A stretch of 64,000 nt of DNA from Symbiodinium natans (lineage: Eukaryota; Sar; Dinophyceae; Suessiales; Symbiodiniaceae), in contig CAJNDS010000383.1 of NCBI GenBank assembly GCA_905221605.1, forward strand, positions 32,501-96,500, given 5' to 3'. Below the pieces are notes generated by a model. That model was not told the origin of the DNA. It did not search any database and worked only from the letters and a program-made list of their open reading frames with translations. The position numbers were made by a program, and so were the translations under genes. Shown here piece after piece: positions 1 to 10,399 of the stretch. The stretch's first letter is position 1, and each line of letters starts with the position of its first letter.

Positions 1-715
1 TGATGGTGTGTGTGTGAATGTGTGTGTGTGTGTGTGTGTGTGAAGTGTGTGTGTGTGTGTGTGTGTGTGAAGTGTGTGTGTGTGTGTGTGAAGTGTGTGT
101 GTGTGTGAATGTGTGTGTGTGTGTCTGTGAATGTGTGTGTGAAGTAAGTGTGTGTGTGTAAGTGCAAGTGTAAGTGTAAGTGCAAGTGTAAGTGTAAGTG
201 GAAGTGTAAGTGCAAGTGTAGCTGTAAGTGTAAGCGTGTGTGTGTGTGTGTGTCTGTCTGTCTGTGTGTGTGTGTGTGTGTGTCTGTCTGTCTGTGTGTC
301 TGTGTGTCTGTGTGTCTGTGTGTCCGTGTGTCCGTGTGTCCGTGTGTCCGTGTGTCCGTGTGTCCGTGTGTCCGTGTGTCCGTGTGTCCGTGTGTCCGTG
401 TGTCCGTGTGTCCGTGCGTCTGCGTGTCTGCTGTCTGCGTGTCTGTGTGTCTGTGGGTGTGTGTGTGGCTGTGTGGCTGTGTGGCTGTGTGGCTGTGTGG
501 CTGTGTGGCTGTGTGTCTGTGTGTCTGTGTGTCTGTGTGTCTGTGTGGCTGTGTGCGTGTGCGTGTGCGCGCGCGTGCGCGCGTGCGTGCGCGTGTGCGT
601 GCACTTGCGCGTGCACGCGCGCGCGCGCGCGTGCGCCTGTGCGTGTGCGTGCGCGCGCGTGGGTGTGGGTGTGGGGCGTGGGTCCATGGGTGTGTGTGTC
701 TGTGTGTGTGTGTCT
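1..715. repeat. TG-rich low-complexity array
   Basis: Simple-sequence array with successive sub-blocks: TG tracts with GAAG interruptions (1-140), an AAGTG/TAAGTG block (150-235), TGTC/TGTCCG units (240-420), GTGTGGC units (460-545) and alternating CG/TG (550-660). Every frame stays open because the units lack stop codons, so the long Cys/Val-rich and His/Thr-rich ORFs here are artefacts. Confidence 0.95.
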
Positions 716-1347
716 GGGAAAAGCCTATTACCAAGGTCGTAACGCAGCTGCCTCCGTTGTCATCGTGCTTTTCACCTTTTCATTTTCTACACGCACGCGC
801 GTCAGGCCCAATGCACCTACCTGACGCAACGAAGCTACGGTGCATTAGGGGATGGGTGGTCTGATCAACCACCTGTACCTGCCTTCCAACAAGATGTAAA
901 GTGCTGGTTGCGATGTTTAGGAAGTTGTTTCGTAACTTTATCTAGAGTGCACTCATGCGGGGTTCACGCAGGCTCTGCCTTGAAGTCTTCACCTCTGAAA
1001 GCTCGAGTGAGCAGAGGGAGGATTGCATGAGTGCGCTCTTGACGGTTTCTCGTTCAACGTGCCGTCTACGGTAGGGTTGCCTACTGCGTTGAACCCTGAT
1101 TGGTTCAGAAAAGGCCTTATGATGAACCTTTCAGGCTCCGTCTTTACGCTTGGGACTCTGAAACAGTCCAACCCGACAGGAAAGCTGCGTTGATCACGCG
1201 CCCGTCAGGCTTGAGATTCGGCAAAGGTTCGGAACTCCGTTTTTGCTGCGATTTTCCAATTTATCCTCCCCATAAGCCTTTTTGAGGCCGGTCAGGTTCA
1301 AGTCCCCGTTGAGAAGCTAGCCAACTTCCCTCCATCATGTCCAGCTC
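716..1347. other. Unique sequence, no gene identified
   Basis: Mixed-composition sequence between the TG array and the first plausible ORF. Only short ORFs with no recognisable domain. A B-box-like string (GGTTCAAGTCC) at about 1291 was checked as a tRNA and rejected. Confidence 0.5.
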
Positions 1348-2016
1348 ATGGCGGAAACAATCAGAATGGGAACCTTCGTCACCAAGCCTAAGTTGTCTGA
1401 CCACCTTCCATCCGACGACAAGTTCTTTGATCGGCAACCAGTCGGCAAAGGGTCGCATCAACTGCTTAATCGTCATGTTCAACCTACGGAATGGTCACGA
1501 AAGAGTTCGTTGGCCGGTCGGCCCGTAGAAAACATTCGAGTATGGGAACTCAGCCACCGTGGTCTTTCTGAGTTCTCCTTTCGTCTCCTTACTAAAGGCC
1601 GACACCAAGGAATTGTTTGGACAAGGTCCACATCCGAAGCAGTTTTTCTTTCCCATCTTTTGAAGGGAATGAGAGAAGTTGACAAGCAAAAGGATGCTTC
1701 CAAGTTCATGCGTAAAATGCGCGAATCCATTGTTGACGATCTCAAGAAAAGAGCACCTATTGTTGACTCTACTGCCAGTGAAGAGTTGGCCAGGACTAAA
1801 GCAAAGCTTGCCCAAGCGGGCCTTACACTTACTCCGACGAAGAGATCTGCTGAAGACGAGCCAGAGAATACACCAATTCGGGCGAAGCCGAAGGCTAAAG
1901 CCAAACAAGAAACTTGGGCAAAGCCGCTCTTCTTCACTCGATGCCCAGACGTTACTTCAGTTTCCTCCGGCTCAGATCGACCTGTTCATGCCCAAAGGTG
2001 CCCGTGCGGCGGCTAA
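1348..2016 (+). CDS. Hypothetical protein with basic C-terminal half
   Basis: A 222-codon ORF opening with ATG. I do not recognise the N-terminal half. The middle (about residues 105-165) is a charged, probably helical stretch with spaced Lys/Arg/Glu/Asp, followed by a Lys/Ala/Pro-rich basic segment (about 165-200). This layout, charged helix then basic tail, would suit the nucleic-acid-binding ORF of a dinoflagellate retroelement, but no catalytic motif is present. Sense on the plus strand is unlike the minus-strand exons that start at 6 kb. The last 25 codons look like a frame slip: a neighbouring frame carries a similar low-complexity continuation to 2089. It could equally be a chance ORF or a relic. 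Confidence 0.35.
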   Translation: MAETIRMGTFVTKPKLSDHLPSDDKFFDRQPVGKGSHQLLNRHVQPTEWSRKSSLAGRPVENIRVWELSHRGLSEFSFRLLTKGRHQGIVWTRSTSEAVFLSHLLKGMREVDKQKDASKFMRKMRESIVDDLKKRAPIVDSTASEELARTKAKLAQAGLTLTPTKRSAEDEPENTPIRAKPKAKAKQETWAKPLFFTRCPDVTSVSSGSDRPVHAQRCPCGG

Positions 2017-2333
2017 ACCAAACGAGCGACCGTCACATAGAGCGTCAAGCACTAAGAGCGACACGCATGGTTTTCGAGCATCACTATGAGCACCAGGTCG
2101 TTTTATGGTTTTTCTTTTCTTTTACTTCTCTTAAGCTCCGCTTGTCTCCTTCTGTTCCACGCTCCTCCGTTTGTCACGGGGCAGCTCGTTTCTTGTGATG
2201 GAGAATTGTGTCATCAGTGAAAAGTTGAAGCGACCCCTGCATGCGCTGAGGCTCCATTAATGCGAAGCATTGGCATTCTTGAGTTGTTTTCCCAAGAAGG
2301 ATAGGAACCCATCGCCACCAGCGGCGGATCCTC

Positions 2334-2774
2334 ATGGACGACCTTCCGAGCAGATTGGCAGAACTGCGCGATCATCTGAACCTTCCCTCCGTGCAGCTAC
2401 GTCCTAAACCTGATGGACCCAAACCGGATGGCATTGGAATCTACGCTGCACAAGGTCTTCATAAAGTCGATCAACAGGCACCCGCACCGTCGACTTCCTT
2501 GCCTACTACCGATGCAAGCGGGCTAGATCTAGATCTACCTGACCAATTCTTGCAGTTTCTACGGGATGCACTCGGGTCACACCTACCTTCCCTTCTTCGG
2601 GGCGACCTGGCCAACATCCCTTGGGAACAGATATATCACGCCTTGAACCATGGTTTTTGGAAGTCGGTCTCTACGCATTCTGACTGGCCAAGGGATCCCG
2701 ACGCAGGTTTCCCTCTCCCGACTGTGAGGGTGGCAGCGCCGCCATGTACCTGGCCTTGCAGGTGTTGCGCATAG
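2334..2774 (+). CDS. Hypothetical ORF, possibly part of a decayed gene
   Basis: A 146-codon ORF beginning ATG, with a Pro/Asp/Leu-rich first half and a Trp/His-containing second half. The last 20 codons (Cys/Trp/Pro) look like out-of-frame translation, so a real coding stretch, if any, ends near 2730. No domain is recognised. It lies 318 bp downstream of the preceding ORF on the same strand. Confidence 0.25.
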   Translation: MDDLPSRLAELRDHLNLPSVQLRPKPDGPKPDGIGIYAAQGLHKVDQQAPAPSTSLPTTDASGLDLDLPDQFLQFLRDALGSHLPSLLRGDLANIPWEQIYHALNHGFWKSVSTHSDWPRDPDAGFPLPTVRVAAPPCTWPCRCCA

Positions 2775-3676
2775 CAGAAGTGGATCCATCACGTTGACTT
2801 TGGATGGAAACAGATCTCTTCGCGCTGCGCAGTCCTGATCCGCTACCACACATCCCCAGTCGGCATGGACATCAGGTTCGCCTTCTACGACCTCGAGTGC
2901 ACTTCGCTCACAATGCACCAACGTTGGCGGCGATCAACATCATCAAGGAATGGATCGTCGTTCGTCCCAGCTACTTCGTGGAATCGGATCCAGAATGGAT
3001 TGCGTCACCGGCCTTTTACTCCCGGGGCTGGTTGGGGGATCTGGATTCCGCACTTCGACTCGCGTCCCGGTCTGACGACGATCAGACAGATCGCCCCGTC
3101 GCGAGCTATGGCAGCTGTCCACTACTTCGGACGCGACTGGACACTACTTTGTGTTGGCGGCGCACGGCAACGACGCTGGGGAGTGTCGGCGGCGCTCGCT
3201 TACATAGACGGCGCGGCGATCTTTCGTCGGATGTAACTTGCGTATGAAAAACAGTAGGACCCATGCGGTAGAGTTTGACGAAGCACAGATCGCTATGGTC
3301 CGGACGCTCTTTTCGGATCTGACTGGTCAGCTGGGCCAAGCCATCGCCATCGCCGCAGATGTCATGGCCAACTGCCGCGCCAGCAATCGTCCAGACGGCT
3401 CGGTCCACGAGGCCATCAGGATGACGGCATCTTCACCAACCGCACCTTACGCCCTCTACGTCCTCGACCGTCGGCAAGATCGGGCTACAACGAAGGACGT
3501 AGTGGCGGTCACCGGGAAGATGGTAACGTCAGAGCCAATGAAAACAATGTCCGACATGTTGGTTTTGGTTTTGCTGCTATAGGCGCTTTGCCCGCTGTAC
3601 CCTGCGTCGCACATTGGGTTGAGCAGGTTTCCATTCTCCTTGATGTCCTTGTTGGCATTATAAGCTCTGACGCAGC
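2775..3676 (+). other. Short ORFs of unclear status
   Basis: Several plus-strand ORFs overlap here (2804-3247 and 2865-3236 in different frames; 3238-3582, whose first ATG is at 3244). The 3244-3582 frame contains an Asp/Glu- and Ala-rich stretch and ends in a Leu/Val run just before the TG array. Frame changes every few hundred bases suggest a decayed coding sequence or unrecognised introns. I cannot name a family. Confidence 0.25.
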
Positions 3677-3918
3677 ATGATGCGTTGCGCGTTGTGCGTT
3701 GCGCGTTGTGCGTTGCGCGTGTCTGCGTTGCGCGCGTGTGCGTTGTGCGTGTGTGCGTTGTGCGTGTGTGCGTTGCGCGTGTGTGCGTTGTGCGCGTGTG
3801 CGTTGTGCGTGTGTGCGTTGTGCGTGTATGCGTTGTGCGTGTGTGCGCGTTGTACGTGTGCGCGCGTTGTGCGTGTGTGAGCGTTGTGCGTGTGTGCGCG
3901 TTGTGCGTGTGTGCGCGT

Positions 3919-3957
<39 letters not shown>

Positions 3958-4027
3958 TGTGTGTGTGTGTGTGTGTGTGCGTTCTGCGTGTGTGTGCGTG
4001 CGTTGTGTGTGTGTGTGTGTGCGTTGC

Positions 4028-4064
<37 letters not shown>

Positions 4065-6084
4065 TGGGTGCGTGTGCATGTGTGTGTGTGTGTGTGGTGC
4101 GTGTGCGCGTTGTGCGTGTGCGCGTTGTGCGTGTGTGCGTTGCGCGTGTGTGCGTTGTGCGTGTGTGCGTTGTGCGTGCGTCCGTTGTGCGTGCGTGCGT
4201 TGTGCGTGCGTGCGTTGTGCGTGTGTGCCTCGTGCGTGTGTGCGTTGTGCGTGTGTGCGTTGTGCGTGTGTGCGTTGTGCGTGTGTGCGTTGTGCGTGTG
4301 TGCGTTTGTGCGTGTGGTGCGTTGTGCGTGTGGCCTCGTGCGTGTGTGTTGCGCGTGTGTGCGTTGTGCGTGTGTGCGTTGTACGTGTGTGCGTTGTGCG
4401 TGTGTGCGTTGTGCGTGTGTGCGTTGTACGTGTGTGCGCTGTGCGTGTGTGCGCTGTGCGTGTGTGGGCTGTGCGTGTGTGCGTTGTGCGTGTGTGCGTT
4501 GTGCGTGTGTGCGTTGTGCGTGTGTGCGTTGTGCGTGTGTGCGTGTGTGCGTGTGTGCGTATGTGCGTGTGTGCGTGTGTGCGTGTGTGCGTTGTGCGTT
4601 GCGCGTTGTGCGTTGTGCGTTGTGCGTGTGTGCGTTGTGTGCGTGTCTGCGTTGTGTGAGTTGTGTGCGTGTGTGCGTTGTGTGCGTGTGTGCGTTGTGT
4701 GCGCGTGTGCGGTCTGCGTCGTGAGGTGTGCGTCGTGCGGTGTGCGTCGTGCGCGTGCGCGCGTGGTGCGCGTGTGCGCGTGGTGCGCGTGGCGCGGTGT
4801 GCGTCGTGCGCGTGTGCGCGCGGCGCGCGTCGTGCGTCGTGCGTACGCGTGTTGCGTGCACGTGTGCGCGTCGTGTGTGCGCGTGTGCGCGTCGTGCGTG
4901 CGCGTGTGCGCGTCGCGCGCGCACGTGTGCGCGTCGTGCCTGCGCGTGCGCGCGTCGTGCGTGCGCGTGTGCGCGTCGTGCGTGCGCGTGTGCGCGTCGT
5001 GCGTGCGCGTGTGCGCGTCGTGCATGCGCGTGCGCACGTCGTGCATGCGCGTGCGCGCGTCGTGCGTGCGCGCGTGCGCGTCGTGCGCGCGCGTGTGCGC
5101 GTGTGCCCATAAGTGCGTGTGCCCATAAGCGCGTGCGCGCGTGTGCCCATAAGCGCGTGTGCGCGTGCCCATAAGCGCGTGCGCGCGTGTGCCCATAAGC
5201 GCGTGTGCCCGCGCGCGCGTGTGCGCGCGTGCGCGTGTGCGCGTGTTGGCGTGTGCGCGCGTGTGCGCGTGTGCGCGTGTGCGCGTGTGCGCGTGTGCGC
5301 GTGTGCGCATGTGCGCGTGTGCGCGTGTGCGCGTGTGCGCGTGTGGGCGTGCGCGCGTGTGCGCGTGTGCGCGTGTGCGCGTGTGCGCGTCTGCGCGTCT
5401 GCGCGTCTGCGCGTGTGCGCGTGTGCGCGTCTGCGCGTCTGCGCGTGCGCTCGTCTGCGCGATTCTGCGCGTCTGCGCGTCTGCGCGTCTGCGCGTCTGC
5501 GCGTCTGCGCGTCTGCGCGTCTGCGCGTCTGCGCGTCTGCGCGTCTGCGCGTCTGCGCGTCTGCGCCTCTGGGCGTGCGCGCGTCTGCGCGTGTGCGCGT
5601 CTGCGCGTGTGCGCGTCTGCGCGTGTGCGCGTCTGCGCGTGGGCGTGCGCGTGGGCGTGCGCGTGCGTGTGCGCGTGGGCGTGCACGTGGGCGTGCGCGC
5701 GGGCGTGGGTGTGCGCGTGGGCGTGCGCGTGCGTGTGCGCGTGGGCGTGCGCGTGGGTGTGCACGTGGGCGTGCGCGTGGGTGTGCGCGTGGGTGTGCGC
5801 GTGGGCGTGCGCGTGGGCGTGCGCGTGCGGGTGCGCGTGCGCGTGGGTGCGTGTGTGTGTGCGTGTGTGTGTGCGTGTGTGTGTGTGTGTGTGTGTGGTG
5901 TGTGTGTGTGTGTGTGCGTGGTGTGCTTGTGCGTGTGCGTGTGTGTGCGTTGCGTGTGCGTGTGCGTGTGCGTGTGCGTGTGCGTGTGTGTGGTGGGTGG
6001 GTGTGGGTGTGTGTGTGTGCGTGTGTGTGTGCGTGTGTGTGCGTGTGTGTGCGTGTGTGTGCGCGTGTGTGCGCGTCTGTGCGC

Positions 6085-6177
<93 letters not shown>

Positions 6178-6214
6178 CGTATGTATGTATGTATGTATGT
6201 ATGTATGTATGCAT
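3677..6214. repeat. Large TG/CG-rich minisatellite array in blocks
   Basis: About 2.5 kb of purine-pyrimidine alternating repeats arranged in blocks with distinct units: TGCGTTG/TGTGCGT (3677-4720), GTGCGCGTCGTGC (4740-5105), a unit containing GCCCATAAG (5105-5215), GCGTGT then GCGTCT (5216-5640), GCGTGGGC (5640-5850), TG (5850-6172) and ATGT (6180-6212). Minus-strand ORFs of over 900 codons (His/Thr/Arg/Ala) and plus-strand Cys/Val/Arg ORFs are by-products of stop-free repeats. Confidence 0.95.
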
Positions 6215-6622
6215 CCATGAGCAATTTGCCCCTCTCACATTAGCTGTAAAGTAATGGGTTGAGGGGGGCTGGTCATGATATGATGGTGGTTGTGGTGGTG
6301 CTGCTGCTGCCGCTGCTGGCGCCAGCCACCTGGCCCAGGGAACACAGCGGTTTAGAGTTTAGGGCTAGGGAATTTAGGCTTTAGGGCACTCCACTCCACC
6401 TGAGAAATCCCAGAGCCCAGGTTTTGTTCTTGTTTCCCTCCCTCGAAGCCCAGTATCTTAAAAGAAAGGGTGAATTGTGGCAGAACATTGGGATGGGGAA
6501 TGGGTCCACGTCCCCCGCTCATCAAAGTCTGAAACCCCCTCCACAAATCCACAATTCCATAATCTACAGCTGCCATTCCCCCCTCTCCTCTGTCTCCTTT
6601 TGGAGCTGTGTGCTCAAGGTGC
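6215..6622. other. Non-coding spacer after the TG array
   Basis: Short TGG/CTG-rich run (6280-6325), a small GTTTAGGG-like patch (6351-6390) and otherwise unremarkable sequence. No exon is evident. Confidence 0.4.
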
Positions 6623-6898
6623 TCAGCCAATGACTCCGGCCTTCTCAAGCGAAACTTTATCTTGCCTGAGAACGTTTGGCCATGAGGAGCGCTTGCCTCT
6701 GTATGTACGACCGACAGGAACGAATTTTGCCTTTTGCTTCTCACGTGTCTTGATGACACGGCGCAGCGTTTTGGAGGCTCCGCCCTGAACCGCTTTGTAC
6801 TTGCGGGCTGTCCTTTGTGAGAATGTGAACTTGAAATTGAGGCTTCCGAAAAACTCTGACCATATCCTGTGGATGCGAAAGTCGTCAGAGGCAGGCAC
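6623..6898 (-). CDS. Putative exon, unknown protein
   Basis: Open 91-codon stretch on the minus strand. Its central part is basic and aromatic (spaced Arg/Lys with Phe/Trp) and ends with a Lys/Glu-rich segment, unlike the low-complexity shadows in other frames. No domain recognised. It is the first of a series of minus-strand exon-like stretches; exact splice sites were not fixed. Confidence 0.3.
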   Translation of the reverse strand: MPASDDFRIHRIWSEFFGSLNFKFTFSQRTARKYKAVQGGASKTLRRVIKTREKQKAKFVPVGRTYRGKRSSWPNVLRQDKVSLEKAGVIG

Positions 6899-7011
6899 GC
6901 CGCATCCGGCATACTTCCTGGGATGATACGGGGATGATTCAGCAAGTCAATAGCCTCTGCAAGCCTGCGCCTTTTGGGCGGAAGGCGTTGGCAGTCCCTA
7001 GTGCATACATG

Positions 7012-7305
7012 TCATTTCATAATTTTCAAAGCTGAAACGGTTCGATGCACAAGCTTACAAATGCAATCTAGATGCAAACCCACCTGCTGCGCGATGGAAG
7101 CAGTGGAGTCCCCAGGCTGACCCATGCTCTTGCAAAGGCTTCCCACCGACTCTGCCGCGGCCTCAGAGAGACCCCACATTCCACAATAGTGGAAAAGCGT
7201 AAAGGCAGCATCCACTCCAGCAGCTTTGAAATCTGGATTGCAATGCGATTCCTTCCAAAACAGCTTCCACCAGGCCATCATTGTCAGACTCTGCGGTGCC
7301 TCCAC
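7012..7305 (-). CDS. Putative exon, unknown protein
   Basis: A 97-codon open stretch with an ordered composition (Trp, Phe, Cys, Ala-rich helix-like segments), lying between the exon-like stretches at 6.6-6.9 kb and 7.3-7.9 kb on the same strand. No family recognised. Probably part of the same transcription unit. Confidence 0.3.
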   Translation of the reverse strand: MEAPQSLTMMAWWKLFWKESHCNPDFKAAGVDAAFTLFHYCGMWGLSEAAAESVGSLCKSMGQPGDSTASIAQQVGLHLDCICKLVHRTVSALKIMK

Positions 7306-7336
7306 GCCCCATATATTTGAGCTTCATATAGTTCTC

Positions 7337-7900
7337 CTACCTACGCTCACGAATAGGTATTAGAACGGTGATAAGGAAGCTTCCCTTTCCACACCTTGCC
7401 TTGGCCAGCAACGAGTCTGACTTCTGCCCACGTACTGCATGCTGCCAGGCACGCAAGAGGTTCCAATACTGGCACAACAAGTTGTAGTCTGACACGCTTG
7501 CCCAGTCGTAAAATGGAATACGGCCTGCCACATACGCACGTACTCCAGCCAACGCAGTCAGGAAGAAGACTGGCAGATCATCTGGCGACACTCCCAGGAT
7601 GTCATTGCTGTACAAGTGGATGGGGAGCCAAAAAAGTGCAGTTGCATTTCTTCTGACTGGAGAGGGTATGTGGTGTCCATTGGACTCCAATACGTCCGTG
7701 TGATATCTCTGCGCTGTCCGGGCATGGAGCAGGCCCTGCAAAGCAAGAACCTCCGCAAAAGAGGCAGCCATTGCCGCACGCTGCTGCCGATTCGCATTTG
7801 CGCAGCTCTGGCCTGCAAGCTGCAGCACCTGGATTGGGATTGACATTTCGCACCGGACCCAAAACCTCCCCATGATCCTAGGCCCAAATGTTCCCCCCAA
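7337..7900 (-). CDS. Putative large exon, unknown protein
   Basis: A 187-codon open stretch. Roughly residues 18-180 have the composition of a folded protein (Ala/Leu/Gln-rich helices, then a Trp/Tyr/Asp-containing segment). The ends look intronic. GTCTGRC motifs (plus-strand sense) lie inside at about 7418 and 7488. No domain recognised. Confidence 0.35.
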   Translation of the reverse strand: MGGTFGPRIMGRFWVRCEMSIPIQVLQLAGQSCANANRQQRAAMAASFAEVLALQGLLHARTAQRYHTDVLESNGHHIPSPVRRNATALFWLPIHLYSNDILGVSPDDLPVFFLTALAGVRAYVAGRIPFYDWASVSDYNLLCQYWNLLRAWQHAVRGQKSDSLLAKARCGKGSFLITVLIPIRERR

Positions 7901-8339
7901 CCCCAGGCTCGTGAGAACAACTCAAAATCTCAGAAAGGCTTTTCAATTTTTACTAGGCACTGCTGAGTTTTTCGTCCGTCCAGTGCCAAGGATGTCTGCG
8001 CAAAGAGACCACATCGCTGGCCATCGACGGCGGAGCGACGCGGGCACGAATGCCTGAATCAAGCGTCGAAGCTGCTGGCATAGTCCACTACATTAGTACC
8101 AGTCTTACCGTCTCACCAACGGCGGAGGTTATTAACATTTTTTTAAGGTTTGGAAACCCTCTTTATTTTAACGGTTTGGCCAAATCATTGGCTGCCTTGC
8201 TTTGCTGCAAGCTATTGGGTAATCAGAATTGGTAGCGGCAAGCTGGTGTCGAACTCGACGGTGCAGGGTCCTGCTTTGAGTCAAGCTATTGGGTGGGGAA
8301 AATATAATTTTCAGGTCCATTTTGTGTCAAGCTAGTGGG

Positions 8340-8670
8340 AGATCGAATTTGTAGGGGGTTGGAACGGATTCACACTCACATGCTTGTGAAGCAAGCTCGC
8401 CCCTGGGTCGCCCCTATCTGCGAGCACCATGCTCGCAGGACAGTTTTGGAAGACGGCTCGTCTGGAAAAAAGCGGGGGGTTTGGGGCCCCCCCCCATTTG
8501 CAAACACAATGCTCGCAGCATGGGTTTGGAAGGGGTTCGTATGCTCTGAAGCAAGCTTGATTGGCTTTTAAAAAGCCGGGGGGCTGGGGGGCAGCCCCCC
8601 CCCCCCATTTGCAAACACCATGCTCGCATCACGGGTTTGGAAGGGATTCGTATGCTCTGATGCAAGCTTA
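8340..8670. repeat. Degenerate direct repeat, about 130-bp unit
   Basis: Two to three related units share 'CACNATGCTCGCA', 'GGGTTTGGAAGGG' and 'TTCGTATGCTCTGA', each preceded by a C-run followed by 'ATTTGCAAACAC'. The C-runs at about 8490 and 8595 are preceded by G-runs and can pair with them, giving G/C-rich hairpins. Unit function unknown; probably intronic or intergenic. Confidence 0.6.
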
Positions 8671-8926
8671 AATCCTAAACCCTGTGTGGTTCCTCACTTA
8701 AAGCTCACTCTTACTTCACATTGAACTCGAAAGACACACAGACCCATAGATTTGAAGTCTTGCAAAGCACCATACATCGAACAACACCTTAGAAATCATC
8801 TCCTTTCCCTTCCGCGCGACCGCAAGTTAAAAATAGCTTAGGTATTGAGGCAACCCCTGGCCCTCTCACCAACCCAAGCCAAAAAATGTTCCTGCTATTA
8901 AGGGCCTCACATAGGATACTAAATTT

Positions 8927-9175
8927 TCATTCTAGGATTCTGGAATCTATATGTGCCGGACTGCTTTGGTCCTTGGGACGGATAAATATGAATCTCCTGA
9001 TCGCCCTGACCACACTTGCGCCGCGCAGCCATGTTGCCACCATGGCGTCGATGGCTAACTTTGTACTGTCTGCAAATTCCAGCAGGCCAGACAGAAGCCT
9101 CATCCATGCGCTCAGCTGGTAGAGTGGAATGCCAGGGGTCGGCCCAACTGCCAGTACCTGCGTCACTAGCTGCAC
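8927..9175 (-). CDS. Putative exon, unknown protein
   Basis: Open stretch whose interior has alternating hydrophobic and basic residues (Leu/Trp/Arg/Ile-rich) consistent with a helical protein segment. It directly follows the zinc-finger exon on the minus strand and probably belongs to the same gene. Boundaries are approximate. Confidence 0.3.
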   Translation of the reverse strand: MQLVTQVLAVGPTPGIPLYQLSAWMRLLSGLLEFADSTKLAIDAMVATWLRGASVVRAIRRFIFIRPKDQSSPAHIDSRILE

Positions 9176-9185
9176 CAGCAGGTAC

Positions 9186-9485
9186 TTGGAATCCGACTTC
9201 GGGCTGCATTCGAAACACTCGTTCAGGAATGCGGTCTGGCCCTGATGGCTTGTGGGTCAGCACGTGGTTGGCGGCATTTGCTTGCCCAGAAAGAATAAGC
9301 CCACATTGTCTGCAACGGAGCATTGCTTTTACTCTCATCTGGGCGCCAGAAGGATTTCCAGGCCTGTCTTCTGCTCCTGCCATTTGCTGCAGGCGTCGGT
9401 GTAGGACATGGGCGACCATGTGCAATGGAAAATACGGGCAGTCTGTGGTCTGCAGGATCTTGCCCACTTGAACCTCAGACAGCAT
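9186..9485 (-). CDS. Putative exon with a C2H2 zinc finger
   Basis: In the frame opening at 9485 a motif of the form C-x2-C-x12-H-x3-H is encoded at about 9255-9320, matching the classical C2H2 finger spacing, although the usual hydrophobic core positions are only partly kept. The segment before it (Gln/His/Arg-rich) also reads as coding. A single finger with no recognised partner does not identify the protein; nucleic-acid binding is a possibility only. Confidence 0.4.
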
Positions 9486-9528
9486 GGCAGACTGGTAATG
9501 GAATTGAACAAGTCATTAATGAGCCATG

Positions 9529-9936
9529 TCAAAACAACAACAGTTGCTCAATCAGCATGTTACCACGTAAGATTGAAGGCTTCTGGAGGCGAGCAGCGAA
9601 CCCACCTTCTTGATTGAAAAGACGTTGCGTGCACCACACGGTCAGGAAGCAGCGCAGGTTCAGGAATGTTTTTTTCAATTGCAGAACGAGATCCAGTTTC
9701 TTTTGAATTTTCTTTGCCTCTGACGGCTTGGCATCCCTCTGTCGCCTGGAGTGTTCTGCCTGGGCCAACTGCAAAGCCCTGATTCTCAGGCTGTGTTGCG
9801 CCAGCGATTGGTGCATAAACTCCGTGGAGTAAGTAATCATCCTCGTGCTCGATGGGCCCTTCACGGATACTTGCTTGTGATCGGCTGCTTCCTTCAAGAT
9901 GCTTTTGTGAATACCACGACGAAACACTGCCCGCAA
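9529..9936 (-). CDS. Putative exon, coiled-coil-like
   Basis: The ORF interior is rich in Lys, Gln, Arg and Leu with heptad-like spacing (about residues 50-100), suggesting a helical or coiled-coil segment. The last 30 codons (Phe/Leu/Asn mix) look non-coding. Same strand as the zinc-finger exon just downstream and probably part of the same gene. Confidence 0.35.
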   Translation of the reverse strand: MRAVFRRGIHKSILKEAADHKQVSVKGPSSTRMITYSTEFMHQSLAQHSLRIRALQLAQAEHSRRQRDAKPSEAKKIQKKLDLVLQLKKTFLNLRCFLTVWCTQRLFNQEGGFAARLQKPSILRGNMLIEQLLLF

Positions 9937-10072
9937 TTTGCGGACGGCATCGATCCACTTCCTGGGCAGAGACTCAGTAAGCTCTACCTACAACCTCGAA
10001 ATGTAGAAATCTCATCTCACTCGCCCCTTCTCAGTCTCTGCCTTCACTGCACACACATGTGGTCACTGACAC

Positions 10073-10354
10073 CTAATTCAAGGAGATCTGAGATCCTGAC
10101 ACCAGTGGCGCGAAGATGTGTCTGGCGTCGCCATCATGACTGCTGCTGCTGCTGCTGGAGGAGGCAGTATCCGAATCTGAATCCCCGTCTGGCGGGGCGT
10201 TCTTGAACTCAATCTGATAGGCTGCTCCATTGGCAACTGTGCGACGTTCCAGAGCTCCACGCTGTTGGAACCAAATAGACCGCGCTGCAGAGTCCATGCA
10301 GTGGAAGGCGTCGGCCATGCCGATCCGTGCCTGACACTGCCGCTCAGGTTGCAA
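10073..10354 (-). CDS. Putative exon with Asp/Ser-rich acidic tract
   Basis: A 93-codon open stretch. The first half is a mixed Ala/Arg/Gln/Met region; the second contains an Asp-Ser-Asp run followed by eight consecutive Ser codons (TCC/AGC type). Splice boundaries not fixed. Likely an upstream exon of the 6.6-10.4 kb minus-strand gene; function unknown. Confidence 0.35.
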   Translation of the reverse strand: MQPERQCQARIGMADAFHCMDSAARSIWFQQRGALERRTVANGAAYQIEFKNAPPDGDSDSDTASSSSSSSSHDGDARHIFAPLVSGSQISLN

Positions 10355-10399
10355 TGCCTGGAGGAGGTGGGCATCGGCGTGTATTCCGGTCTGGCCAAC

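Noticed and set aside
148-864. Long Cys/Val-rich ORFs in the first TG array
   Set aside because: All three frames are open because the repeat unit lacks stops; composition is pure repeat.
1255-1320. tRNA-like B box GGTTCAAGTCC
   Set aside because: The T-stem does not pair (about two of five pairs) and no acceptor or anticodon arm can be drawn.
3456-6238. ORFs of over 900 codons (His/Thr/Arg/Ala) on the minus strand
   Set aside because: Translation of the TG/CG minisatellite; no protein-like segment except short unrelated ends.
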